From: Candidatus Zhuqueibacterota bacterium
GTDB lineage: Bacteria > Zhuqueibacterota > Zhuqueibacteria > Thermofontimicrobiales > Thiofontviventaceae
Length of the DNA: 64,000 bases
NCBI GenBank assembly: GCA_016931935.1
Contig: JAFGDW010000032.1
Span: 1 to 64,000 of the forward strand
Direction of reading: 5' to 3'
Shown here: in pieces, positions 28,213 to 37,450 of the stretch
Position numbering within the stretch: the stretch's first letter is position 1
Layout: each line of letters opens with the position of its first letter
The notes under the pieces: model-generated
What the model was told of the DNA's origin: nothing
Database searches by the model: none
Seen by the model: only the letters and a program-made list of their open reading frames with translations
Translations under genes and position numbers: made by a program

Positions 28213-28667
28213 AACGGTTTCAATTTCGGCTTGAACGTGTGTTGCAATTGAAGCAACAAATGGAACTCCAGAAACAGCAGGAATTGGGTGTCGTGACGGC
28301 GCGAATGCAAATTGCAGAACACACACTGGCGGAAATGGAAACACGCCGGTCCGAATATCATCAGCAGCGCAATGACCTGGTGAAAACCGGCAGTAGTCAG
28401 CGCGATATCTTTATGATGAATCAGCATCAGCAGCATTTAAAGCAACTGGTTAAAAAGCAAAAGCAGGTAATTGCCCGCATTCAAAAAGAAGTGATGGCAA
28501 AACAGGCAGCGCTTCAGGATGCCGTCAGGGAGAAAGAGAAGTACGAGCAATACCACGCCCACAAATGGGACGAATATCAACGATCCGTTTTGGCAGAAGA
28601 GCAGCAATTTCTTGATGAAGTTGCACTTCGTAAACATCATTTTGATCCGCAAATACAAGGTAAATGA
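28209..28667 (+). CDS. fliJ: Flagellar export chaperone FliJ
   Basis: This 152-residue protein is all-helical and coiled-coil. It starts KRFQFRLERVLQLKQQMEL, the hallmark of FliJ, and is rich in Gln, Lys and Glu. It forms the central stalk of the FliI ring and escorts export substrates. The gene overlaps the fliI stop (ATGA) and the next start (ATGA), so the three are translationally coupled. Confidence 0.9.
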   Translation: MKRFQFRLERVLQLKQQMELQKQQELGVVTARMQIAEHTLAEMETRRSEYHQQRNDLVKTGSSQRDIFMMNQHQQHLKQLVKKQKQVIARIQKEVMAKQAALQDAVREKEKYEQYHAHKWDEYQRSVLAEEQQFLDEVALRKHHFDPQIQGK

Positions 28668-29593
28668 ATGAAATGGCAGAAAAGGAAGCAACTCCACCGC
28701 CAAAAAGCAGTGCAAAGGAACTAATCTTTTTTGGTCTCTTTTTTATCGTTTCATTCATCCTGACTTTTGGAGTACTTTATGTTGCGATGCGGGGCGTTAC
28801 CAATCCGTTTAGCAATGTATCAAAAGTAGGAACAGCCGATTCGACCGCAACTACGGTTGAACCAGTGGGCGACAAGCAAACACCGAAAACTGCAAGCAAA
28901 GAAATAAAAATTGATAGCGCACAAATAAAGGCAGTCGAGGCAGAGCAGCAAAATGAAATTCAGCGACAAGTGCGACAAATGGCGCAGGATGAAATTTTAA
29001 AACGCGAAGAAGAAATAGAAGAGTTAAAGCAACAAGTTGAAACGCTGAAATTTGCCTATGAAGAAAACCGGCGCCGTTATTATGATTTGCGCTCGACATC
29101 TGTATCGGGCGATTCCCTGGCTGATTTGATTGCAGACCTTGAAAGTGAAAAAAAGAATGTCAAACAGCAAGAAGAAACAATTGCTGAAATGGATTCGGTA
29201 ACACAGCGACTGAAATCGTTAATAGCCAATAAACAACTTGAAGATACCACCGGGACAAAAATAGATGTTGACAGTCTGAATAAAGTGCTTGCCAAACTTG
29301 ACTCGGTTCGCCAGGAGAAACAGGCGCAGCAAGCAAGCATTGATGCATTGAAAAAACAAGTCGAGACATTTGAGACAGAAAAACAAGTTGCACAGAATGT
29401 AAATGTGAAACAATTGGCCAAGGTTTATGATGCAATGAAACCGGCGGAAGCGGCGGCAATTATTTCCAAGCTGGATAATGAACTGGTCGTTTCACTGTTA
29501 AAAATGGTGAAGAAACGGCAGGCAGCAAAAATTATGGCCGCATTGCCCGCGGAACGGGCGGCGAAACTATCGCAGTTAATAGGAACGCAATGA
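28664..29593 (+). CDS. MotE/YlxF-like protein with C-terminal MgtE-N-like domain
   Basis: This 309-residue protein has one transmembrane helix (about 20-43) near the N-terminus, a long periplasmic or cytoplasmic coiled coil (about 80-235), and a C-terminal helical repeat (VYDAMKPAEAAAIISKLDN and KMVKKRQAAKIMAALPAE) of the MgtE N-terminal type. This build matches YlxF/MotE-like proteins found next to fliK, which are linked to stator or export function. An exact role is not established. It is coupled to fliJ and fliK by ATGA overlaps. Confidence 0.75.
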   Translation: MNEMAEKEATPPPKSSAKELIFFGLFFIVSFILTFGVLYVAMRGVTNPFSNVSKVGTADSTATTVEPVGDKQTPKTASKEIKIDSAQIKAVEAEQQNEIQRQVRQMAQDEILKREEEIEELKQQVETLKFAYEENRRRYYDLRSTSVSGDSLADLIADLESEKKNVKQQEETIAEMDSVTQRLKSLIANKQLEDTTGTKIDVDSLNKVLAKLDSVRQEKQAQQASIDALKKQVETFETEKQVAQNVNVKQLAKVYDAMKPAEAAAIISKLDNELVVSLLKMVKKRQAAKIMAALPAERAAKLSQLIGTQ

Positions 29594-32500
29594 TAAGCAA
29601 TCAATGGTTAACATCCCTTTTTGGAATGTCGTTGCCATCATCGGGGAATTCCACAAACTCACATGATGGAAATGATGCTCCGGCCATGGATTTTCTGCAG
29701 GTACTCTGGCAGAAAATGCAACCGGCAGCAGTACGTCCGGAAAGTATTGCAATCGCCCGGCAGGAAAATTCTTCATTGTTGACCAAACTGAATCCTCAAG
29801 CACTCCGGATTTCGCCTGATATTCGTTCAAAACTGAATAATGATTTTCAACCTCAACTCCGAAAAATTACCGAACTTATTTCAACTCCCGAATCACAAGC
29901 ACCCGTAACATCCGATCAGATTGGCGAAATTGTCCAACTTATCGATCAACTTCTGTCTGACCAGAATGTATCACTGGATAAAATTGCTATTGATGTTTCA
30001 GCTCCAACTGAAACTGGCAAGGTGGATGCCGAAAATTTGAATAACGCGAAAATTGTAATTCAATCCGGACAGCAGGGACTAACACTACCGAAGGATAATA
30101 TTAATCCGGAGGGTGCACAGCAGAATAATGGCTGGATTTCGAAATTACGGGATAAAATTGCGCAGGCGATCGCTGAGACCGTTGGATTAAAATCATTCAA
30201 ACTGAAAACACCAACCGCCGATACTGTTATTTTTGATTTTCAGTCGCAAATGATGCAAACGGTAACGCCTTCGAAGCCGGAGCTAATTACTGGTCCTGCC
30301 GTGCAAAAGGTAAGTCCCGATGTGAAACTAGTTGACAAATCAACCGACACGCTGCCGATACAAGTACTGTCTGACCAGCAGCAATCAAACGATGCAGAGA
30401 GCATAAAGCAACTGTATGCACAACTTCCCGAACGCGACAAGGCAATTCTGGCAGCAATTCTCCAATTGCAGGGATTTGATCAACAAGAACTTTCGGAGAT
30501 GCTAACTATCGAGCCAGTCTTGGTTATGCATCAAACAGACGATGCGTCGGATTTTCAAGCGCAACTGCTGACGAACGATTCCGATATTTTCGTGAAAAAT
30601 AGTGGCGTGACGGTTACTGATGCGATGAAGAACGAGCGTCCGGTCAATAGCTCGGCTTTCATTGTACCGGCGTCGATAGAATCCCAACTTCGGGATTTGC
30701 CTGAAAACGATCAGGTATTAATTAAACAGGCGCTTGGTTACTTACTGGGACAAGCACAGGGCAACATACCAGACATTGGTGGAGAACAGTTACCCAACGG
30801 GCGTCAACAAACGGGTATTGTCGTGGAGACATCCGTTCAGCAGGATTCGTCGCTGCAATTCGCAGAACCGGTCGATTCAACTAAACAGACTGCATCGATA
30901 AAAATTGAAAAGTTGAATGACACATCGAAACAGAATATAAACATTGAACCTCAGAAACCAGTAGCCAGTAGTTCCAAAACCCGGCAGATTAATATGCCAG
31001 CCGGGAAGGAACATACTGATAGCTTAACATCGAGATCGAATAGTACTTCCATTCAAATTAAACATGATGTTCCGAAAACCGATGCAGATGTAACGGTCAA
31101 TGACCTGCCTTCGGATAACGAACAACAATTGACGACCAAACGCATTCTTCCATTGCTGCAAGCGCTTTTCAAAACATTGGGAGAAAATGACAGAAATACA
31201 CTGACTGCAACTCTGAACAATATTGAAATTCAGAATGATCCCGAACCGGCAGCAACTCCAAGTATCAGGCAGCAGCCCATATCCGAGAGTGATAATGTAT
31301 CAGAACGCCCAACGTTATCGGATGACACTACAACAGAATCCGATACTACTACAGAACCATCGGACATGGAGCAGATTTTCGATGTATTATTAGATACGCT
31401 GCCCAAATTGTCTGATGACGGGCAGGCGCGATTAAGCGAATGGGTTGCGTCGTTGCCGATCATACCAAAATTTGTGAATGAACAATCGGATTTACTGGTA
31501 ATACAGCCGGAAACTAACATTCAACAATCAAATGTTCTGCAACAGGAAACCACGCCGATCGCTGATCGACCAGTAACTGAGTCTGAATCATCCGAAGCAG
31601 ATCAACCAACGGCCGAGAATGAATTAACTCCGCAAGCGGACAAGACCTCCCACGATTTAGATTCTGGCATGATACCTGTTCACATACTTGCTGAAGTCGT
31701 TGTGAAATTAACAGCCTCGGTTTCGGATGATGGAAATGCTATCATTCAGGCGCAATGGTCTGAAAAATTTCCTGAAATTCCGTTTGAAAATATCACAGCC
31801 AAACCGGACAATCATTTAGCCGACCAATTGGTTAGCCGGGAGCAGGTGTTCGCATGGTTGGAATCAGTCAGACAGGAGCTTTCTACACAAGATTCACTGA
31901 ATGTTGTAAAATCGTTGCTAAAGTTGGAACGTGTGCCAGCCGCGGGACAATTCAAAATTGAACAATCAGAGAATTCAGAAGGATTAGGCAATTCAACTAT
32001 AAATGCTGATGTAGATATTCAGACACCGCCGGAACAGGCCGTTCGTCTGATTAGCGATCAATTATCGCGAGCCGGAAAGGTGGCGCTCGCACGAATTATC
32101 CTGTCGAGTGATAATGCAATTGTGACCGAAAAAACCGATTCTCCAGCTCCGCTGAGTCCAAAGGTACCTGCAGAAAATGTTGAACGGCTAATTCAGGCAA
32201 TGACAGACAATGGTAAAGCAGTTTACCAAAATATTATCAGATTTTTGAGAACAACAAGCAAACATGAAGTTTCGCGCGAACTCGAAAATGCAAATGCTGT
32301 GAGTGTTGTAAATGTCGAGCCGCCACATGGTGATGATGTTGCGAATATGGATGGCATGCAACCGAAAACGGATAAGAAATTGCCAGTTGAAAACAGAACA
32401 GCGTTCTCTAATGAAGACGGCGAGCTAATTCGAAATCGATTCCGGAAATTTGTCGCGCAAGTGGCGCCCAAGCTTTCGGAAGCAGGACAGCAGCAATTGT

Positions 32501-35500
32501 ATGCATTGATGACACGAATTAGCAATAAGGAAACAATGCCTACTACTGCACAAGCTCCTACCATTGTTGAAGTAACGCAGCAAGCTCCTCGTGCAGACAA
32601 TCAAATTCCAGAAAGTGCTCCACCGTTACAAACGGTTTCTTTACCTAATACGCATTCGGATGAATCAGGCAACACTATCGAAACCAACTCTGATCAACCG
32701 CAGATGAGTAAATCTGATCAGAATAAAAATGCTGTGGTAACAATAGATATTTCTACTTCAAATAAAACTGAAAATGAATTTGAGAATTCAGCGAACTACC
32801 TTGAGAATGAACCCAACGATCACCAGGAACAGACTGCAAATATTCGACAAAATAGTCACCAACTAACACCGACACCGAAGGATTGGCAGCGAGCAGTCAC
32901 GGAACTATTTGGTGAGTCTGAGCAGACAAACGTTGATGCTGTTAAGCAACCGGTCGCACATCAGGCAAAGCACGCATTTGTTGCTGCTGATAACAAGCAA
33001 ACTGATACGTTCAGGTCGAAATCGAATATTGCCAATCCGACCGGTAATGGAAATATTTCGAGTAAATCTGACGGGATTGTTGCCACAAATTCAGATGTCC
33101 CACGTGTTGCGCCTGCTTATCAGTCAGATGATGTGAATGAATTATTTCCTCCAGCGCCTGAAATTTTCGCTACAACGCGAATGAACGATCAACCGACAAG
33201 TTCAGAGCCATTAGAACCACAAGTCGATTCTAAAATGTCAATGCCCGAGGTGATGAAACGCTTGGCGACGCTTTTCCAGTTATTGCAGGCCGAAATACCG
33301 GAAACAGAGCGGATGGAGCTTATTCAACAATGGCGGGATTTACAATTACCTGTAATGCGGCGATCAGCTTCGTCTGAAATAATAGCGGATATCGGACCCC
33401 AAAAAATTGTGCAAACGGCTTCACCTGCCATTATTCCGGAAGTTGTAGCAGAGAATCAGACGATGGGGCTGGATGAACCGGCTTCCACAGATGTAAAAAT
33501 TTCGATTGACAGGCTTGCTTCAATAACAGCACCCGATGAAGAACAAACGGCTGCTACAGATAAATCGTTTGTTTCACGCATACTGAGCCATGTGACAGAC
33601 ACGTTGAAGCAGGTTGAGCAAACTGTCCGGCAGAACTCCGAGCAAGTCGGGGCACGAGAAATTGCTGCGGTTGATCGATCAGCGGAATTCGTTCGGTTGC
33701 GCAGCAAGCAAACCGGTGCAGAAAATGTAAATCAACCACATTCGCTGTACTCAGAGAAGCCCAAAGCAATTTCGAAGGAACTGCCTGATGTCAACCAGAA
33801 TTTGCCATCTCAAAAAATACAAGCAAGTCCGGAGAGTTCTGTCAAGCAACCGGCACAGGCGCCGGCGCCAGTTACGAATCGGCCGATTACGGCATTGATA
33901 AAGAGTCTCTCACCGGATGATACCGAAAAATTGTTAACAGCGTTAAAATCCCTGACCGGTACTGCAGCCCCGGAGCAGAATGTTAATCGTCAAATACAGT
34001 CCGATGATGAAAAAACGCAGCGGTTGCCGCTTGAAACTACCTTTGGTAACAGGGAAGCAAAAAGTATTGTGCGTGCGTTACAGCAGGTTTCGTTACAATT
34101 GTCTACTGAAGGACAACAGAAAATCGCAACAACAATTCGTACGATATTGGCATCCGAACAATCACGCAAGCCGGATACTATGATTTCAATAACACTTGAT
34201 AAAACTGACGAAAAATCAGGACTGACAATAGAAAGCAAGATAATTAATAGTATACGTACGGAACAAATTAAACCGGTCGAATTAGTGAAAACGGCTGAAG
34301 CTGATCGTCCGGTTCAGGTGAGTGATGACAACAAGCAGATTCAATTTAGAGATCGTGCGACAGAAATTTCTAAAAACACTCAAATTCAATCGACCGAAAA
34401 CCCGGACATAAGCGAGCGACGCGCGATGGCTACCACACATGTTGCTTCGCAACCGATTGATGATACCAGAACGACAAATTCAGTTACTAACCAAATGCGA
34501 CAGCCGGTAGTAATGCATCCGACACAGCCCCCGTCGATGTTGAGCTCAATTATTTCGACGGTCCAGCAGGTATTATCCGAGCAAAGCCATAAATCCATCA
34601 ATCAGGTAACGGTCTCGTTGTCTAAAGATTCAGAAATGAACGCGTTGTTGAAAACACCATCGGAACTGGTGATTGATGATACATTGGAAATACCGATAAA
34701 CGGAAAACAGACGTCACAATCGAATCAATTGAAATTGATCGTCAAAGGTGATCCCGGTCTGCTTGATAGTATTCGTCAGCAGGTTGTGGAGCAAACGCGT
34801 GGAATGCAATTAGCTCCTGATAAATCGATGCTTGCTTTAACCATGTCGAATTTCCGACAAAACGATGCAATGCAAATGGTGGACGATGAAGGTGAATTGA
34901 CTTCAGCAGAAAACGAGATAGTAGTAGCAGAGTCCGATCTTCCCGATGTTACAAAAAATGATTCGTCCACTAAAAATATGCGAGTACCGATCAACCAGCA
35001 TGAAAAAAATCTATTCACACGGGCGAATCTCCATACCATATTGCGCGCAAATCGGGAGATGAAGGTACAGCCGAATCAACCCGCTCCAGCCGTCATGACG
35101 ACAGCGGCGAACCAGACGAAACAAACTGACAAGAGTGTTGACGCGCCGGTTTCTCGCGAAAATCAGGATAACGTTCGTGAGCCACTCACAATTAAGACAG
35201 AAAATATTTCCCGTGGGAGCAACGCCTCATTCGAACCAACAATACAAACAGAATCAGTGATAACGCAGACTGTACATCAGTCAGTAAAGCAATCAAATAC
35301 AGATGCAATGAATATCCCGGAGCAACAGCCTCAGATGCAGGCACAATTGAAATCGGAATTAAAGAGTAATGAAGCAGCGGCAAATCAGACATTCGAAACG
35401 GCCGAAAGTCAAAATGCAGATGGCGCTGAAGGAAAAAATCCGGATTTGAGCGGACGGCATGAAACACAAACAAAGCATAAAGATGATTCATCTGCTCGTC

Positions 35501-36087
35501 CTGATCATCATCGTGAAGCCACCCATTTTATCGATGCATTGCGTCGCGAACGGGTGACTACCGAAACGATTCGTCAACCGGCTCAGGTTCCGCATCAACG
35601 CGGCAACGAGTTGGACGCTTTTATAAAAGCTGAACGACTTGTGGATCAATTAAGCAATCAGTTACGAGCAACGTGGCAGCAGGGGCGTCATGAATTAACG
35701 ATCAAGCTGTATCCGGAAAATCTAGGGCAGGTAAATTTAAAACTTTCTGTTGAAGAAAATATTATGGCTTTAAAGATTGTGGTCGATAATCTAGATGCAA
35801 AACATCTAATGGAAAAGAATATTTCGCAATTGCAACGGACATTGGGTGAACAGAATTTACGGATCGAGCGATTTGAAGTGATGTTAAAACAGGAAATGCC
35901 ACAATTTTCGCAACATGAAAGCAGTGATGCCCGGCAGCAATACCAGGCATCCGATCAACGGCAACATCGTCACGACCAAAGTTTTAACTTGTTTCCGGAG
36001 CAGTCAATTCCGGAAGAAATGATCCCGGTTGAATCCACAACGCATCGACAGCGGGTTCAATCCGGTATTTTGGAAGTTGTCGCATAA
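29590..36087 (+). CDS. fliK: Giant flagellar hook-length control protein FliK
   Basis: The 2165 residues end in the conserved Flg_hook domain (about 2015-2105: GRHELTIKLYPENLGQVNLKL, then LGEQNLRIERFEVML), which switches export specificity when the hook is complete. Typical FliK proteins have only 400-600 residues. The region before the domain is Gln/Asn/Ser/Thr/Asp-rich and mostly disordered. It is punctuated by about twelve copies of a degenerate helical unit with the pattern LxxLxxxLsxxgqxxLxxxl (residues about 271-1524). FliK acts as a molecular ruler, so its size may set a long hook or reflect a different measuring mode. The reading frame is open throughout and coupled to the gene before it. 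Confidence 0.9.
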   Translation: MISNQWLTSLFGMSLPSSGNSTNSHDGNDAPAMDFLQVLWQKMQPAAVRPESIAIARQENSSLLTKLNPQALRISPDIRSKLNNDFQPQLRKITELISTPESQAPVTSDQIGEIVQLIDQLLSDQNVSLDKIAIDVSAPTETGKVDAENLNNAKIVIQSGQQGLTLPKDNINPEGAQQNNGWISKLRDKIAQAIAETVGLKSFKLKTPTADTVIFDFQSQMMQTVTPSKPELITGPAVQKVSPDVKLVDKSTDTLPIQVLSDQQQSNDAESIKQLYAQLPERDKAILAAILQLQGFDQQELSEMLTIEPVLVMHQTDDASDFQAQLLTNDSDIFVKNSGVTVTDAMKNERPVNSSAFIVPASIESQLRDLPENDQVLIKQALGYLLGQAQGNIPDIGGEQLPNGRQQTGIVVETSVQQDSSLQFAEPVDSTKQTASIKIEKLNDTSKQNINIEPQKPVASSSKTRQINMPAGKEHTDSLTSRSNSTSIQIKHDVPKTDADVTVNDLPSDNEQQLTTKRILPLLQALFKTLGENDRNTLTATLNNIEIQNDPEPAATPSIRQQPISESDNVSERPTLSDDTTTESDTTTEPSDMEQIFDVLLDTLPKLSDDGQARLSEWVASLPIIPKFVNEQSDLLVIQPETNIQQSNVLQQETTPIADRPVTESESSEADQPTAENELTPQADKTSHDLDSGMIPVHILAEVVVKLTASVSDDGNAIIQAQWSEKFPEIPFENITAKPDNHLADQLVSREQVFAWLESVRQELSTQDSLNVVKSLLKLERVPAAGQFKIEQSENSEGLGNSTINADVDIQTPPEQAVRLISDQLSRAGKVALARIILSSDNAIVTEKTDSPAPLSPKVPAENVERLIQAMTDNGKAVYQNIIRFLRTTSKHEVSRELENANAVSVVNVEPPHGDDVANMDGMQPKTDKKLPVENRTAFSNEDGELIRNRFRKFVAQVAPKLSEAGQQQLYALMTRISNKETMPTTAQAPTIVEVTQQAPRADNQIPESAPPLQTVSLPNTHSDESGNTIETNSDQPQMSKSDQNKNAVVTIDISTSNKTENEFENSANYLENEPNDHQEQTANIRQNSHQLTPTPKDWQRAVTELFGESEQTNVDAVKQPVAHQAKHAFVAADNKQTDTFRSKSNIANPTGNGNISSKSDGIVATNSDVPRVAPAYQSDDVNELFPPAPEIFATTRMNDQPTSSEPLEPQVDSKMSMPEVMKRLATLFQLLQAEIPETERMELIQQWRDLQLPVMRRSASSEIIADIGPQKIVQTASPAIIPEVVAENQTMGLDEPASTDVKISIDRLASITAPDEEQTAATDKSFVSRILSHVTDTLKQVEQTVRQNSEQVGAREIAAVDRSAEFVRLRSKQTGAENVNQPHSLYSEKPKAISKELPDVNQNLPSQKIQASPESSVKQPAQAPAPVTNRPITALIKSLSPDDTEKLLTALKSLTGTAAPEQNVNRQIQSDDEKTQRLPLETTFGNREAKSIVRALQQVSLQLSTEGQQKIATTIRTILASEQSRKPDTMISITLDKTDEKSGLTIESKIINSIRTEQIKPVELVKTAEADRPVQVSDDNKQIQFRDRATEISKNTQIQSTENPDISERRAMATTHVASQPIDDTRTTNSVTNQMRQPVVMHPTQPPSMLSSIISTVQQVLSEQSHKSINQVTVSLSKDSEMNALLKTPSELVIDDTLEIPINGKQTSQSNQLKLIVKGDPGLLDSIRQQVVEQTRGMQLAPDKSMLALTMSNFRQNDAMQMVDDEGELTSAENEIVVAESDLPDVTKNDSSTKNMRVPINQHEKNLFTRANLHTILRANREMKVQPNQPAPAVMTTAANQTKQTDKSVDAPVSRENQDNVREPLTIKTENISRGSNASFEPTIQTESVITQTVHQSVKQSNTDAMNIPEQQPQMQAQLKSELKSNEAAANQTFETAESQNADGAEGKNPDLSGRHETQTKHKDDSSARPDHHREATHFIDALRRERVTTETIRQPAQVPHQRGNELDAFIKAERLVDQLSNQLRATWQQGRHELTIKLYPENLGQVNLKLSVEENIMALKIVVDNLDAKHLMEKNISQLQRTLGEQNLRIERFEVMLKQEMPQFSQHESSDARQQYQASDQRQHRHDQSFNLFPEQSIPEEMIPVESTTHRQRVQSGILEVVA
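30397..34161 (+). repeat. About twelve degenerate helical repeats within FliK
   Basis: Units about 25-36 residues long recur at residues around 271, 362, 519, 593, 697, 754, 817, 864, 947, 1221, 1434 and 1490. Examples are AQLPERDKAILAAILQLQG, DTLPKLSDDGQARLSEWVAS, FVAQVAPKLSEAGQQQLYAL and QQVSLQLSTEGQQKIATTIR. Each is a hydrophobic helix, a turn containing Glu/Asp/Ser-Asx-Gly, and a second hydrophobic helix. Linkers of 20-240 disordered residues separate them. Confidence 0.6.
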
Positions 36088-36121
36088 AGGATAGTTTTGT
36101 ATAAATGGATAGGAGATGGGT

Positions 36122-36796
36122 ATGGATGTTAACGTAACGGACATCGCTTCGCAACAGACAGATACAGCATCATTGTCAAATCTGTATGCGAATCAGGATG
36201 TGCTGAACAAGGATTCCTTCCTGCAGTTGTTGGTAACACAACTACGGCATCAGGACCCGCTGGATCCGATGGAAAATACCGAATTTGTTGCTCAGCTAGC
36301 ACAATTCAGTTCATTGGAACAAATGCAAAATGTATCTTCAGGAATTAGTGACCTGTCGGTGCTAATGCAATCTGTCAACAATTCGCTCTCGACGGAGTTG
36401 CTCGGTAAAAATGTAAAATACATGGGAAATTCATTCAGTATGACGGATGGTCAGGATGGAAGTATGAATTTCTACCTGGAATCGAATGCCAATGTAAAAA
36501 TTACGATTTATGATGAAAATGAATCCGTCGTCGCGAAAATCGCTCGTCCCGAGCTGGATGGCGGCGCCCAGACGGTCACCTGGGATGGTAAAAATATTGA
36601 TGGGGAACAGGTACCCGAAGGACGCTATACATTCGATGTGGAAGCAACCGACAGCAACGGCGATGATGTTAACGTCGCGACGTTTGCTGTCGACAAAGTG
36701 ACCGGATTGAAATTTGACAGCGGCAATGCTGTGCTCGTGCTGCCAGAGAAAGAGATTTACCTGGGTGATATACTGGAAATTATGGAGCCGAAATAA
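36122..36796 (+). CDS. flgD: Flagellar hook assembly scaffold FlgD
   Basis: This protein of about 224 residues has the FlgD signature near the start (LNKDSFLQLLVTQLRHQDPL, then ENTEFVAQLAQFSSLEQM), followed by FlgD Ig-like and Tudor-like domains (DENESVVAKI, WDGKNIDGEQVPEGRYTF). It caps the growing hook and is exported. ATG 36122 is preferred over 36116 because AGGAG is too close to the first ATG. Confidence 0.94.
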   Translation: MDVNVTDIASQQTDTASLSNLYANQDVLNKDSFLQLLVTQLRHQDPLDPMENTEFVAQLAQFSSLEQMQNVSSGISDLSVLMQSVNNSLSTELLGKNVKYMGNSFSMTDGQDGSMNFYLESNANVKITIYDENESVVAKIARPELDGGAQTVTWDGKNIDGEQVPEGRYTFDVEATDSNGDDVNVATFAVDKVTGLKFDSGNAVLVLPEKEIYLGDILEIMEPK

Positions 36797-36837
36797 ACGA
36801 TAAATCGCATTTAAATCAGTATAAGGAGGTGATATAA

Positions 36838-37221
36838 TTGACTGCGATTGATCGCATAGCGGTAAATCTGCCACTAAGTCCCAATGTTCAACAAGGCAAT
36901 AACGTACCAAAAGCCGGGGAAAAATCGTTTGCTGATGTGCTGGAGTCCACGCACGCTCAACAGACCGGATTAAAATACTCCGAACATGCTAAAGCACGGT
37001 TGCGTGATCGCCAAATTGAAATTAGTGAGCAGGATCAGTTGAAAATAAATGGTGCGGTGGAAAGCGCTGCGCAAAAAGGAGCCGAAGATTCGCTTCTGCT
37101 ACTGAAAGATGTTGCCCTTTTAGTCAGCATTAGAAATCGCACGGTGATTACCGCATTGGATCAACAGGAGCAGTCGCAAAAAGTGTTCACAAATATTGAT
37201 AGCGCAGTGATAATTCGATAG
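36838..37221 (+). CDS. Flagellar operon protein of the TIGR02530 type
   Basis: This 127-residue protein starts at TTG. The choice is supported by a full ribosome site (AAGGAGGTGAT) at the right distance. The core (about 43-100, LKYSEHAKARLRDRQI and KGAEDSLLLLKDVALLVSIRNRTVITAL) matches the small protein that commonly sits between flgD and flgE in Firmicutes-, spirochete- and Thermotoga-like flagellar operons. Its function is not established. Confidence 0.8.
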   Translation: MTAIDRIAVNLPLSPNVQQGNNVPKAGEKSFADVLESTHAQQTGLKYSEHAKARLRDRQIEISEQDQLKINGAVESAAQKGAEDSLLLLKDVALLVSIRNRTVITALDQQEQSQKVFTNIDSAVIIR

Positions 37222-37450
37222 CTCAAACGACACAGGCTCAGACGGAACCGGAACCGATACAATATTTGCTGAAGCTCTTTGCTGCACCGTTCTTATGAGC
37301 GGTCAAGAGGAGGGAGATTTATACGGATTCAACCTGACCTGAAATTACAAATGAATAATATAGTTCAAGGGCTGGACCTCATATTGGAGGAAGCCCTGCA
37401 TTGCCGACCGATTGACGCAATGTACGGACAAGTAACAATAGGAGGTTGTA

